Positions 1 through 9,065 of a stretch of DNA of 59,428 nucleotides are shown here, one piece after another. A model generated the notes under the pieces. The model saw only the letters and a list, made by a program, of their open reading frames with translations. It was not told the DNA's origin and did not search any database. This DNA is from Prochlorococcus sp. AG-418-F08 (GTDB lineage Bacteria > Cyanobacteriota > Cyanobacteriia > PCC-6307 > Cyanobiaceae). The translations under genes were made by a program, and so were the position numbers. The stretch lies in assembly GCA_003214295.1 (NCBI GenBank), contig QCLV01000007.1:1-59428 (forward strand), in the 5' to 3' direction. Every line of letters begins with the position of its first letter. Positions within the stretch are counted from its first letter, which is position 1.

Positions 1-27
1 GGCAAAATACCTTGAGAAATTTGACAT
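1..27 (-). other. possible start of a further minus-strand ORF, cut by the window edge
   Basis: An ATG at 27 opens a reading frame (MSNFSRYFA) that runs off the left edge. It lies 30 bp downstream of the stop of the oxidase fragment on the same strand, so it could be the next gene of an operon. Only nine codons are visible, no ribosome binding site is evident, and it overlaps a 14-base direct repeat, so it may be nothing. Confidence 0.2.
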
Positions 28-57
28 TTTAAGATTCTTTATACTTAAGAAATTAAC

Positions 58-255
58 TTATAAAGGAGGCAAAATACCTTGTGGGTCAAAAATATTCTTT
101 AAAGTTTTTAATTCGTTCATTCTATTTCCAAAGGCTAATGTAATTTCTTCCTCATGAGAATTTAAATGATTATGCAATTGGGCTAAGTGAATATTTGGTG
201 CATTTTGCTTATCCATAACAATTGCGATTGTTGGAGGAAGAAGGGGCATGATCAC
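58..255 (-). pseudogene. 3' fragment of an FAD-linked (GlcD/D-lactate dehydrogenase-like) oxidase
   Basis: The 65-residue frame ends in FDPQGILPPL, preceded by a helix-like stretch (MNELKTLKNI). This is the usual C-terminus of VAO-type FAD-linked oxidases, where a closing helix is followed by FDP-x-GI-x-P. The upstream part (AIVMDKQNAPNIHLAQLH) could still belong to that family, but beyond about position 220 the DNA reads as a SulP permease on the other strand. The flavin-binding domain, normally over 350 residues, is absent. The gene is therefore cut at its 5' end at the same point where the SulP gene is cut at its own 5' end. A real deletion and an assembly or amplification chimera are both possible. 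The family call rests on the tail alone and is moderately sure. Confidence 0.5.
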
Positions 256-1612
256 TTCAGCTACAGGTTCGACAGCTCTTTTAATGACTGGACTTGTTGC
301 CTTTGGAGAATCAAAAGCTCCTGGATTAGGAGTCTCATATCTTATTGCAGCTGGAATATTAACTGGAATATTCCAAATTCTTTGGGGATATTTAAGACTT
401 GCCTACCAAATGCGATTCGTGCCAACAGGAGTATTAAGTGGATTCGTAAATGCTCTGGCTCTTTTAATATTTCAAGCACAACTACCTCAGTTAGGAATAG
501 GTATTAAAGAATCAAAAGGATTAGTTGAACAAACTATAAGTCAATATCCAATTAACTCTCAAATTCCAGTAGTTTGGATTCTTGTAATCTTAGGTTTAGT
601 AATTATCTATGGGCTTCCAAAAATCACAAAAGTAGTTCCATCCCAACTTATCGCAATAGTAGTAATTACTCTTATAAGCATATTCTTTAATCTAGATGTT
701 CCAACAGTAAGCGATTTGGGTAAATTACCTGATGGATTACCAAGTATTTCTCTTCCTTTTGGATCAATAGAAAATGGGAAAGTACCTTTTAGCCTTGAAA
801 CATTAGGGATAATTTTACCGACCTCACTCGCAATATCTCTTGTGGGTTTAATGGAAACCTTTTTAACTCAAGACATTTTAGACGATGTAACTGATACAAG
901 TTCTGATAAAAATAAAGAAGCAAGAGGACAGGGGGTCGCAAATATTGTGGCATCTTTATTTGGTGGAATGGCTGGATGTGCCTTAGTTGGGCAATCTGTA
1001 ATGAATACTGAGAATGGTGGTAAATCTAGATTATCAACCCTCTCCTCAGGTATATCTCTACTAATTATGATCATCCTCCTGAAGTCTTGGATTGGAGCAA
1101 TACCAATGGCTGCTTTAGTAGCAATCATGATAACGATCGCAATAAGTACAGCAGATATAAATGGATTAAAAAATATCAGAAAGATACCTAAAAGCGATAC
1201 TGCAGTCATGCTAATGACTTTTGCAGTTACAATGCTTACAAAACCTCATAATCTTGCACTTGGAGTTATTGCAGGTGTTGCATTAGCTGCAATTCTTTTC
1301 AGCAGAAAAGTCGCAAAAGTTATAACTGTCTCAAGAGCTAAAGAAAATAATTTAACTACCTACAAAGTAAAAGGACAATTATTTTTTGTGAGTAAAATTT
1401 ATTTTTTACAAGGATTTGATATTCATGAACATCCAGAAAATATTGTAATTGACATGTCTTTAGCTCATATTTGGGATCAAAGTGGAGTTGTTGCTCTTGA
1501 GCAAATTATTAGAAAATTCCAGAATGGTGGTTCTAAAGTTGAAATTGTAGGATTAAATAAAGAAAGTCTTAACTTATTTGAAAGACTAGGTGGTACAGAA
1601 AGCTCTCATTAA
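248..1612 (+). CDS. SulP-family anion permease, N-terminus missing
   Basis: SulP proteins are membrane carriers for sulfate, bicarbonate or other anions. The SulP signature appears at once (GMITSATGSTALLMTG), which in full-length members lies after roughly 80-100 residues and the first membrane spans. About ten hydrophobic segments follow, and the last 90 residues form a cytoplasmic STAS-like domain (IVIDMSLAHIWDQSG). The protein is 454 residues against about 550 for the family. In the same frame upstream, family-like sequence continues only to about position 224 (IAIVGGRRG) and a stop lies at 188-190. The gene thus looks truncated at a junction with an oxidase fragment, and the ATG at 248 is an internal methionine rather than a trusted start. 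Substrate cannot be told; the neighbouring methionine genes make sulfate an easy but unproven guess. Confidence 0.8.
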   Translation: MITSATGSTALLMTGLVAFGESKAPGLGVSYLIAAGILTGIFQILWGYLRLAYQMRFVPTGVLSGFVNALALLIFQAQLPQLGIGIKESKGLVEQTISQYPINSQIPVVWILVILGLVIIYGLPKITKVVPSQLIAIVVITLISIFFNLDVPTVSDLGKLPDGLPSISLPFGSIENGKVPFSLETLGIILPTSLAISLVGLMETFLTQDILDDVTDTSSDKNKEARGQGVANIVASLFGGMAGCALVGQSVMNTENGGKSRLSTLSSGISLLIMIILLKSWIGAIPMAALVAIMITIAISTADINGLKNIRKIPKSDTAVMLMTFAVTMLTKPHNLALGVIAGVALAAILFSRKVAKVITVSRAKENNLTTYKVKGQLFFVSKIYFLQGFDIHEHPENIVIDMSLAHIWDQSGVVALEQIIRKFQNGGSKVEIVGLNKESLNLFERLGGTESSH

Positions 1613-1617
1613 AAAAG

Positions 1618-2508
1618 TTAATTAAGACTAACTTGTTGATAACAAAACCAAAGCCATTGCTGAAAAAGTAAATTCCTATGAGATCTCCAAGCGGTTTTTG
1701 AACTATTTAGATCAAAATTTTCAGGTGGAGGAACATCTCCCTTTTCTTTGTCTCTTTCAATTTCACTAATAATTCTATGCACCGTATATTCAGGATGACC
1801 TAAATGCATAAGTTGTTTTTGATCATTAGATTCAAATATTGTATATCCAACGTTTTCTCCATAAGCCAACAAATTCAATTTCCCTTCTTTTTGGGCCTTC
1901 TCCATTTCCAAATCTGGTAATCCAGCAAATCTACTTTGAGGGCAAATAAATTCATCGTCTTGTGTACCCATCAAAGGATGTCCAGGAACAAGACTTTTTA
2001 AAGGGAATACCCCAAATAATTTCCTATCAAAAACTTGCTTATCAACCCCTGCCAAATAAGCCAAAGCAAAGCCAGCCCAACATAATCCAAGAGTACTCGC
2101 ACAAGAATTTCTGGCTTCATTTACAATTTTTACAAATTCATCCCAATACTTAACCTCCTCAAAGGCTAGGTGCTCAATAGGTGCTCCAGTAATGATGATT
2201 CCATCTAACGGTTCTGGATTATTTGCTTCTTCCCAAGTTATGTATAGATTATTTAGATGATTAAGATCCCATGTTTTATAAGAGTGAGTTTTAAGCTTTA
2301 TCCAAACTGGCTCAATTTGAAGAGGAGATAAACCAAGTGGATGTAGTAAGTTAAATTCATACTGCTTGCCAAGAGGCATGATATTTAAAATGCCAATCCT
2401 AAGGGGACGTATATCCTGTCTTTTTGCCAGTTCTGGTTCAATCCAAGATATATGATTTTTCTCAACATCACTAATCTTGTGATAGTTACTAGGAATTATT
2501 AAAGCCAA
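1618..2508 (-). CDS. metA: homoserine O-acyltransferase MetA, predicted acetyl-CoA type
   Basis: MetA activates homoserine by acylation for methionine synthesis in the cytoplasm. The 296-residue protein has the class I amidotransferase-like fold, with catalytic Cys143 in LGLCWAGF and His238/Glu240 in HLGHPEY, matching E. coli Cys142, His235 and Glu237. In TGAPIEHLAF, Glu112 aligns with E. coli position 111, where family work links Glu to acetyl-CoA and Gly to succinyl-CoA use; an O-acetyl product is inferred. The start is TTG at 2508, with a GGAA Shine-Dalgarno-like sequence just upstream. It follows metY by 13 bp on the same strand, and the two enzymes catalyse successive steps, so an operon is likely. 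It converges on the SulP gene with 5 bp between stops. Confidence 0.93.
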   Translation of the reverse strand: MALIIPSNYHKISDVEKNHISWIEPELAKRQDIRPLRIGILNIMPLGKQYEFNLLHPLGLSPLQIEPVWIKLKTHSYKTWDLNHLNNLYITWEEANNPEPLDGIIITGAPIEHLAFEEVKYWDEFVKIVNEARNSCASTLGLCWAGFALAYLAGVDKQVFDRKLFGVFPLKSLVPGHPLMGTQDDEFICPQSRFAGLPDLEMEKAQKEGKLNLLAYGENVGYTIFESNDQKQLMHLGHPEYTVHRIISEIERDKEKGDVPPPENFDLNSSKTAWRSHRNLLFQQWLWFCYQQVSLN

Positions 2509-2521
2509 TAAATTTCCTTTC

Positions 2522-3865
<1,344 letters not shown>

Positions 3866-3921
3866 CTATTATCTATTTAACTGAAAAAAGTACCAAAAAA
3901 AAACAAAAAAAAGATAAATAT

Positions 3922-4623
3922 TTATAAATCCTTTTTTAATGAGGGGTAATTATCTTTCATATATGAACTCAAATCTTCTTTTATCGCAGATCTAAGTTTC
4001 TCAATATTTGCAAAATCAATTATGGGAAAAGTTTTATTAGCCTCAGGATCTTTTTCAGTAATTGATTTCCAATTTTTACTTACATCTTTTTCAGAGTTGT
4101 TAAGAACCTCATCAAAATTGAAAACCTTATCATTGTTCTTAGCATCAAATTCGCTAAAAGCTTTATTTATAAGCTCTTTTCTATTTTCGAATAGATTCTT
4201 AGCTTTTAAAGTATCTGGAAGACCCATAACTGGTTGTAATTCCTTAAGAATTTTTATTTCCTCTTCAATTATGAGTGTCCAAACACTATATTTATTTTTT
4301 GGAAGATTAGAATTACTAAAAATATTAATTTCATCGAGATAAAAATTTAACCATAGATAATAAGATTTTTCTTCAATAGTTTTTTTAACGGATATCTTTT
4401 TATTTTGGATCTTTGGGAGTAACTTCTCTGCCTTCTTTAAAAACTGTCTGTCTTCTCTTTCTAAATTTATTAATCCCCATCTTTGACTGTAGTCCCATAA
4501 ATCTTCGTATCTTGTTAAGTCTTCTTGATTCCAACCAAGAGCTTTAAGTTCATGAGAACGATGTGTTAATTCCTTTTTCAAAAAAAACCTTTTAAACCAT
4601 AATAATTCTAACCCTGCAATCAA
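3922..4623 (-). CDS. conserved hypothetical protein, picocyanobacterial type
   Basis: I do not recognise this 233-residue protein. It is rich in Lys, Glu and Asn and looks mostly helical. A hydrophobic N-terminal stretch (IAGLELLWFKRFF) may be a membrane anchor or a buried helix, and the remainder is charged and soluble. The start is uncertain: TTG at 4623 is used here, but the frame stays open and hydrophobic for ten more codons upstream to a stop at about 4654 without an ATG. It lies on the same strand as the 4674-6182 gene, 50 bp downstream of it, so the two could be co-transcribed. No catalytic motif is visible. Confidence 0.6.
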   Translation of the reverse strand: MIAGLELLWFKRFFLKKELTHRSHELKALGWNQEDLTRYEDLWDYSQRWGLINLEREDRQFLKKAEKLLPKIQNKKISVKKTIEEKSYYLWLNFYLDEINIFSNSNLPKNKYSVWTLIIEEEIKILKELQPVMGLPDTLKAKNLFENRKELINKAFSEFDAKNNDKVFNFDEVLNNSEKDVSKNWKSITEKDPEANKTFPIIDFANIEKLRSAIKEDLSSYMKDNYPSLKKDL

Positions 4624-4673
4624 GATTCGTAAATAAATTAAGAACTTTGCTTTCTAGCAAATTAGAAAAATAA

Positions 4674-6182
4674 TCAATTATTAAAATATTTATTAATGAT
4701 TTTCAATACATTGATATAGCTGTGATTTTTTTTAGAAATTTGATTACTACATTTATTTTTTTTAAAAGCGTTTTGCTCTTTGTCAATAAATAATTTCTTG
4801 TAGAAGTTTTCAAAATCATTAAAAAGATAATCTCCTTTTAACTTTTCATTTAGTTCGAAAGAAAATTCAGATTTCACAGATTCTTGGCAAAAATTAGTTA
4901 TTTCTTCTGAACTAATTAAAACCTTATAAATTTCTTTTTTTTCTTCTGAATTAGCATTAAAGCATAAATAAATCAGATTAATCATTGAACAATTTTTATT
5001 TTTGATTTTGAATTCTTTATAAATGTCTGGCCAAAATTTTAAAGATTTTAGACCTTCTAAACCTCCTTGGCTGAGAGAGTATTTATTACACCAATTTACA
5101 AATTCTGAGACATCTTTTGGACATCTGTTGAGTTGCAAAAGCATATCTGATAAAACTTGTCCTGCTTGAAAATTCCGTGTTGGTTTTCCTTCAGTTGGTA
5201 GAGTCATACTCCCTAAGACATCAGCCTTAACAGCATTTAATTGAGAAAAAGTATAATCTCCTTTTTCACAAAATTTATCATTAATTATTTCCCTTGCACT
5301 AATTATTTCTTCACCATAACCAAGTTCTTTTAATGAAATATATTTATTCTTTAATTTATTTTCTTTCCTAACTTTTATTGATACTGATGCGGCCTGATCT
5401 AAACATTGAGTTAACAAAATCGTATTAATGGTAGGCAGCATTCCTGGCTTATTGGAATGAAAGTTATTTACAAAACCTGCAAAAATTGAAGAGATATTTT
5501 TTATTGACTTTATATATTGACATTCAATATTGTGAACTCCAGGAGAAACTTGAATTTTCGGTGATAATTGATTCAAAATGCGTGCTCCTATTAATGCTGT
5601 TAGCGCATCAGGATGGCAGAAATTTGCAGTAAAACTATCATTAGGATTTCGTAAAGCTCCATGACGATGAAATCCTGTGAAAAAAGCTAAATTTGGATAT
5701 TTATCACAAAGAATAAAAGGGTTTTTATTTTTATTATCAATACAAAAAGAACCGACTAGACAGCCAAGAACCACATTTTCTCTTTTTAAATTTTTTCTGA
5801 GTTCTAAAGCATTTTTAACGTCATCTTGTATGTGATTACTATTTGAAGCAAGAATAACTATCTTACATTTCAAGAGAAGATCTTTTAGATCAAAAGACTT
5901 TATTCTTCCATCTAAAGAATAATTTCCCATTGTCTTAATCTTTTCAATAATCTCATTATCCATATCAGAAATAACATCATTTGAGAAAGCACCTAACAAA
6001 TCTCTACCTTCCCTAGGAGCTAAGAGAATATTATTTGATTCTCCATGCATAGCACAATTGTATGCTAGTGATGCAGGATATAAACCAACACTGTAAAATC
6101 CAACTTTGCTATTTTCTATATCTTCAATCAATGAATAAAAATATTTTTCATCTTTGACGTTTTCTGCGAAATTATTCTTCAT
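4674..6182 (-). CDS. unrecognised Rossmann-type protein, possibly distantly glycerol-3-phosphate dehydrogenase-like
   Basis: This 502-residue protein starts with a dinucleotide-fold-like pattern (VGFYSVGLYPASLAYNCAMHG) followed by alternating strands and helices, including IVILASNSNH at about residues 109-118. The middle (VHNIECQYIKSIKNISSIFAG) recalls the region after the Rossmann domain in GpsA-type dehydrogenases, where a conserved helix carries the catalytic lysine. The glycine motif is not canonical and the last 150 residues look like a separate helical domain. I cannot name it. It is divergent from stpA, which removes phosphate from glucosylglycerol phosphate, a product built on glycerol 3-phosphate. 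A role in that solute pathway is an inference from context only. Confidence 0.55.
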   Translation of the reverse strand: MKNNFAENVKDEKYFYSLIEDIENSKVGFYSVGLYPASLAYNCAMHGESNNILLAPREGRDLLGAFSNDVISDMDNEIIEKIKTMGNYSLDGRIKSFDLKDLLLKCKIVILASNSNHIQDDVKNALELRKNLKRENVVLGCLVGSFCIDNKNKNPFILCDKYPNLAFFTGFHRHGALRNPNDSFTANFCHPDALTALIGARILNQLSPKIQVSPGVHNIECQYIKSIKNISSIFAGFVNNFHSNKPGMLPTINTILLTQCLDQAASVSIKVRKENKLKNKYISLKELGYGEEIISAREIINDKFCEKGDYTFSQLNAVKADVLGSMTLPTEGKPTRNFQAGQVLSDMLLQLNRCPKDVSEFVNWCNKYSLSQGGLEGLKSLKFWPDIYKEFKIKNKNCSMINLIYLCFNANSEEKKEIYKVLISSEEITNFCQESVKSEFSFELNEKLKGDYLFNDFENFYKKLFIDKEQNAFKKNKCSNQISKKNHSYINVLKIINKYFNN

Positions 6183-6272
6183 TTTTGGAAACTCTTGATA
6201 ATTTTTTTAATTTCTTACCCATACCAACATTTTTCTACATTAAAGCAATTTTTGACCATAGCAAATTATTTA

Positions 6273-6302
6273 TTGAAAATATTGAGTTTTTTAATTTATA
6301 AT
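6273..6302 (+). promoter_or_regulatory. candidate sigma-70-type promoter for stpA
   Basis: TTGAAA at 6273-6278 is followed after 18 bases by a perfect TATAAT at 6297-6302. This predicts a transcript starting near 6309 and a leader of about 40 bases before the stpA ATG at 6348. It lies in the 165-bp spacer shared with the divergent gene. It was identified by consensus only. Confidence 0.5.
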
Positions 6303-6347
6303 TTCTTAGAAAGTGGAAATTAAATTAAAAGAAAAATAATTATAAAT

Positions 6348-7568
6348 ATGGAATATATGGCAAGTAATTTAAATGAACAAAAAGAATTAATTTCTACTAA
6401 AAATATCTTATTTATACAAGACATTGACGGAGTTTGTATCCCTTTAGTTAAAGATCCAATGACTAGAGAATTAGAATCGAAATATATCTATGCTGTAAAA
6501 GAATTTGCCGAGGAATTCTTTGTATTAACTTGCGGGGAACATGAAGGTCCAAGAGGAGTTAACAGAATAATAGAGAGGAGTTTAAGGAGCACTACTGAGC
6601 CTAAAAACAAAGAACTATATTTAAGAGGTTTAGCTGCCTGTGGAGTAGAGTATCAAGACAGTAATGGTGAAATAAGTTTTGAAGGAGTCTCAAAAAAAGA
6701 ACTAAGTTTTTTATCTAAAGTACCTAGATTAATAAGACCAAAATTTAATTATATTGTTAAGAATATTTTTCCTGAACTTAACCAAGAGGATATCAATTTT
6801 CACGCAGTAAAATCAATATGTGAAACACGCTTCTCGCCAACGATTAATTTCAATAGTCTATTTGATTTAGTTCATGAAGATTCTGAGAAAAGAAAGCTTA
6901 TTCAAATTAGTTTTGAAAAAATGATGAATGAAATCATTTTAAAAGCTGAATCCGAAGGCCTCAAAAATTCATTTTTCCTTCATATTTCACCAAATTTAGG
7001 TAATAAAAATGGTAGAGAAACAATTAAACTTTCTTCTCAAGATGATATCGGATCAACAGACATACAATTACTTATTAAAGGAGCAGTTAAAGATTCTGGA
7101 GTTTTATTTCTTTTAAATAAATTTATTACGGATAAAACTGGTAAAGCTCCTTTTGGAAGAAATTTTAATTTTAGAAACTCTCCAAATTCTGTTACGGAAA
7201 AAATTGACTTATGCAAAAGAACTATTCAAAAAGAAGATATGCCTTTGATTGTAGGAGTTGGTGACACAGTCACATCAAAAAAAAATAATGATGAAAAAAG
7301 TTATTCAAGAGGAGGAAGTGACAGGTCTTTTCTAGAATTAATACAAATATTAGGTAATGAATTTGGGATTAAGAATAAAATAATTTTTGTAGATAGTAGT
7401 TCTGGTGAAGTTGAAAGACCCTCTACAAAAAAAACTGGTTTAATAGGGATCAGTGATGTTCATGACAATTTAAAATTTGACATAGTTTTTAAAAATGGTC
7501 CCAAAGAATACATAAGTTGGTTTATTGAACTTGCTAATGGGAGATCAAACCTTAAAAAAAATAGTTGA
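6348..7568 (+). CDS. stpA: glucosylglycerol-3-phosphate phosphatase
   Basis: StpA (GgpP) removes phosphate from glucosylglycerol 3-phosphate, the last step in making the osmolyte glucosylglycerol. The 406-residue protein matches the Synechocystis enzyme as I remember it along its length: IQDIDGVC near the N-terminus with the phosphatase aspartates Asp25 and Asp27, GEHEGPRGV, FFLHISPNLG, GVGDTVTSK and RGGSDRSFLELIQ, ending with FVDSSSGEVERP. The start is ATG at 6348, with a second ATG three codons later. No glucosylglycerol-phosphate synthase (ggpS) lies in the window. From memory, high-light Prochlorococcus is thought to rely mainly on glucosylglycerate and sucrose, so its substrate here is a real question. 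The family call is strong; the in vivo role is less sure. Confidence 0.87.
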   Translation: MEYMASNLNEQKELISTKNILFIQDIDGVCIPLVKDPMTRELESKYIYAVKEFAEEFFVLTCGEHEGPRGVNRIIERSLRSTTEPKNKELYLRGLAACGVEYQDSNGEISFEGVSKKELSFLSKVPRLIRPKFNYIVKNIFPELNQEDINFHAVKSICETRFSPTINFNSLFDLVHEDSEKRKLIQISFEKMMNEIILKAESEGLKNSFFLHISPNLGNKNGRETIKLSSQDDIGSTDIQLLIKGAVKDSGVLFLLNKFITDKTGKAPFGRNFNFRNSPNSVTEKIDLCKRTIQKEDMPLIVGVGDTVTSKKNNDEKSYSRGGSDRSFLELIQILGNEFGIKNKIIFVDSSSGEVERPSTKKTGLIGISDVHDNLKFDIVFKNGPKEYISWFIELANGRSNLKKNS

Positions 7569-7608
7569 CTTTTTTATTTTCGAATGACAATTTATAAATA
7601 ATAGATTT

Positions 7609-8541
7609 ATGAAAGAAAAATTCCCCTCAATATATAAAGAACCTATAGAAACATTGCAAATTAACATAGGTTATAAATGCAATCAGGCATGTAAGCATTG
7701 TCATGTCAATTCGAGTCCCCTAAGGACCGAAAAGATGTCCAATGAAATGATATCTCTCATTCCAAAGATAATTGAAAAATACAAAATCAAGACTTTAGAT
7801 ATTACAGGTGGTGCGCCAGAACTTCACCCAAAATTTAAAAACCTAATAACCAGCTTGAACACAAAAAAAGTTGATATTATTGATAGGTGCAATTTGACAA
7901 TTTTTTTTGAAGAAGGTTATGAAGATCTTCCTCAATTTCTTGCAAGAAATAAAGTTATAGTTACTGCTTCGCTACCGTGTTATGAAAAAAATAATGTTGA
8001 TTTTCAAAGGGGTTTTGGCGTTTTTGAAAAAAGTATTAATGCCATAAAGATTCTTAATGATTTAGGCTATGGAAAGAAAGAAAATGGATTACAATTGAAC
8101 CTTGTTTATAATCCTGTAAGCCCAATTCTTCCTCCTTCTCAGGAAATATTGGAGAAGAATTATAAAAAAGTTCTATTCGAAAAATACAATATCGTTTTTA
8201 ATAATTTATACACAATAACTAATATGCCAATAAATAGATATGAAGAATCTCTTAGAAGAGAAGGGAAACTTAATACTTATTACAAATTACTAAAAGAAAA
8301 TTTTAATGAAAAAAATTTAGAAAATCTAATGTGTAAAAAGACAATTAGCGTAAATTGGCTAGGAGAAATTTATGATTGTGACTTTAACCAACAGATAAAT
8401 TTCCGAGAGAATAATGGACCAAAGACACTTTTTGATCTGTTGGATGAATCATTTACTTTTGACTACGGGGTGGCTGTAAAAGAACATTGTTTTGCTTGCA
8501 CTGCAGGTGCAGGGTCAAGTTGTGGAGGGACTTTAAGTTAA
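7609..8541 (+). CDS. arsS: ArsS-like radical SAM protein (arsenosugar biosynthesis family)
   Basis: The 310-residue protein has a radical SAM CxxxCxxC cluster motif at Cys24, Cys28 and Cys31 (KCNQACKHCHVNSSP) and the family's C-terminal cysteine block at Cys294, Cys297 and Cys305 (HCFACTAGAGSSCGG). These, with TGGAPE and DCDFNQQ, mark the ArsS/DUF3641 family, proposed to transfer a 5'-deoxyadenosyl group to methylated arsenic on the way to arsenosugars. Some members carry selenocysteine, but all positions here are Cys. It starts 40 bp after stpA and converges on fur with 6 bp between. The usual partner, the methyltransferase ArsM, is not in this window, so the assignment rests on family alone. 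Confidence 0.82.
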   Translation: MKEKFPSIYKEPIETLQINIGYKCNQACKHCHVNSSPLRTEKMSNEMISLIPKIIEKYKIKTLDITGGAPELHPKFKNLITSLNTKKVDIIDRCNLTIFFEEGYEDLPQFLARNKVIVTASLPCYEKNNVDFQRGFGVFEKSINAIKILNDLGYGKKENGLQLNLVYNPVSPILPPSQEILEKNYKKVLFEKYNIVFNNLYTITNMPINRYEESLRREGKLNTYYKLLKENFNEKNLENLMCKKTISVNWLGEIYDCDFNQQINFRENNGPKTLFDLLDESFTFDYGVAVKEHCFACTAGAGSSCGGTLS

Positions 8542-8547
8542 AACCTG

Positions 8548-9000
8548 CTAAATGCAATTAGGACAAATTGCTCTTACATTTAAAGAGGATTCAATTAGTT
8601 TAAAACCATTAACTTTTGCTGCAACTTTGCCTGCTTCTAAAACCTCATCATTTTCGAATTCTTCTGTTCTTCCACATCTAATACAAATCAAATGATGATG
8701 ATCAGGTGTGTCGTTACTAAGCAATTCATATCTGTGTCCGCCCTCGCTGAGCTCTAATTCATGAAGTAAACCCATTTGTACTAAAAGCCTTAAAGTTCTA
8801 TAAATTGTTGCAAGTGAAACTTTGGCACTTGATTTAACTAACTTTTCATGAACCTCTTCAGCACTAAGATGCTTTCCCGAACCAATATTTTCAAATAAAT
8901 TAAGAACTTTTAGTCTCTGAGGAGTTAACCTCTTACCATCTTTATGTAAATCATCACCAAGAGGAGATGTAATGACATTGTACTGAGAGGAAAACGACAA
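8548..9000 (-). CDS. fur: Fur-family ferric uptake regulator (FurA type)
   Basis: This 150-residue protein has an N-terminal winged-helix domain (RLTPQRLKVL, HLSAEEVHEKL, SLATIYRTLRLL) and a C-terminal metal-binding and dimerisation domain with His101-103 and Cys106/Cys109 (HHHLICIRC), plus a second pair Cys146/Cys149 at the end (CPNC). The sequence is closer to cyanobacterial FurA than to Zur or PerR: it shares GLLHELELSEG and EFENDEVL. It should repress iron-acquisition genes when Fe(II) is bound. The start is TTG at 9000; a stop follows immediately upstream and no ATG is available. It is divergent from the isochorismatase-like gene over a 65-bp spacer that contains a dyad at 9030-9044. Confidence 0.9.
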   Translation of the reverse strand: MSFSSQYNVITSPLGDDLHKDGKRLTPQRLKVLNLFENIGSGKHLSAEEVHEKLVKSSAKVSLATIYRTLRLLVQMGLLHELELSEGGHRYELLSNDTPDHHHLICIRCGRTEEFENDEVLEAGKVAAKVNGFKLIESSLNVRAICPNCI

Positions 9001-9029
9001 AAATTAACCAATGGCTATTCTCAATAATA

Positions 9030-9044
9030 ACTCTAGATGAGAGT
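9030..9044. promoter_or_regulatory. short dyad in the fur/hydrolase intergenic spacer
   Basis: ACTCT at 9030-9034 and AGAGT at 9040-9044 form a perfect five-base inverted repeat around AGATG, centred in the 65-bp divergent spacer. It could be an operator. It does not resemble the AT-rich Fur-box consensus, so autoregulation is only a possibility. Confidence 0.25.
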
Positions 9045-9065
9045 AAAACAACTTTTTTATTTTAA

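Noticed and set aside
217..232. Inverted repeat AACAAT/ATTGTT as a terminator or operator
   Set aside because: It lies in or at the edge of two broken coding regions, has a short stem and no T run; it is more likely a microhomology at the junction.
187..507. Plus-strand frame of 106 residues over the SulP start
   Set aside because: It overlaps the SulP coding frame in another phase and has a Cys/Trp/Ser-rich, non-protein-like composition; it is a shadow frame.
868..1209. Minus-strand frame of 113 residues inside the SulP gene
   Set aside because: It is antisense to a well-supported gene and has no family motif.
3894..3913. Long A-rich tract between metY and the next gene
   Set aside because: It has no stem and no T-run context that would make it a terminator, and A tracts are common in this AT-rich DNA.
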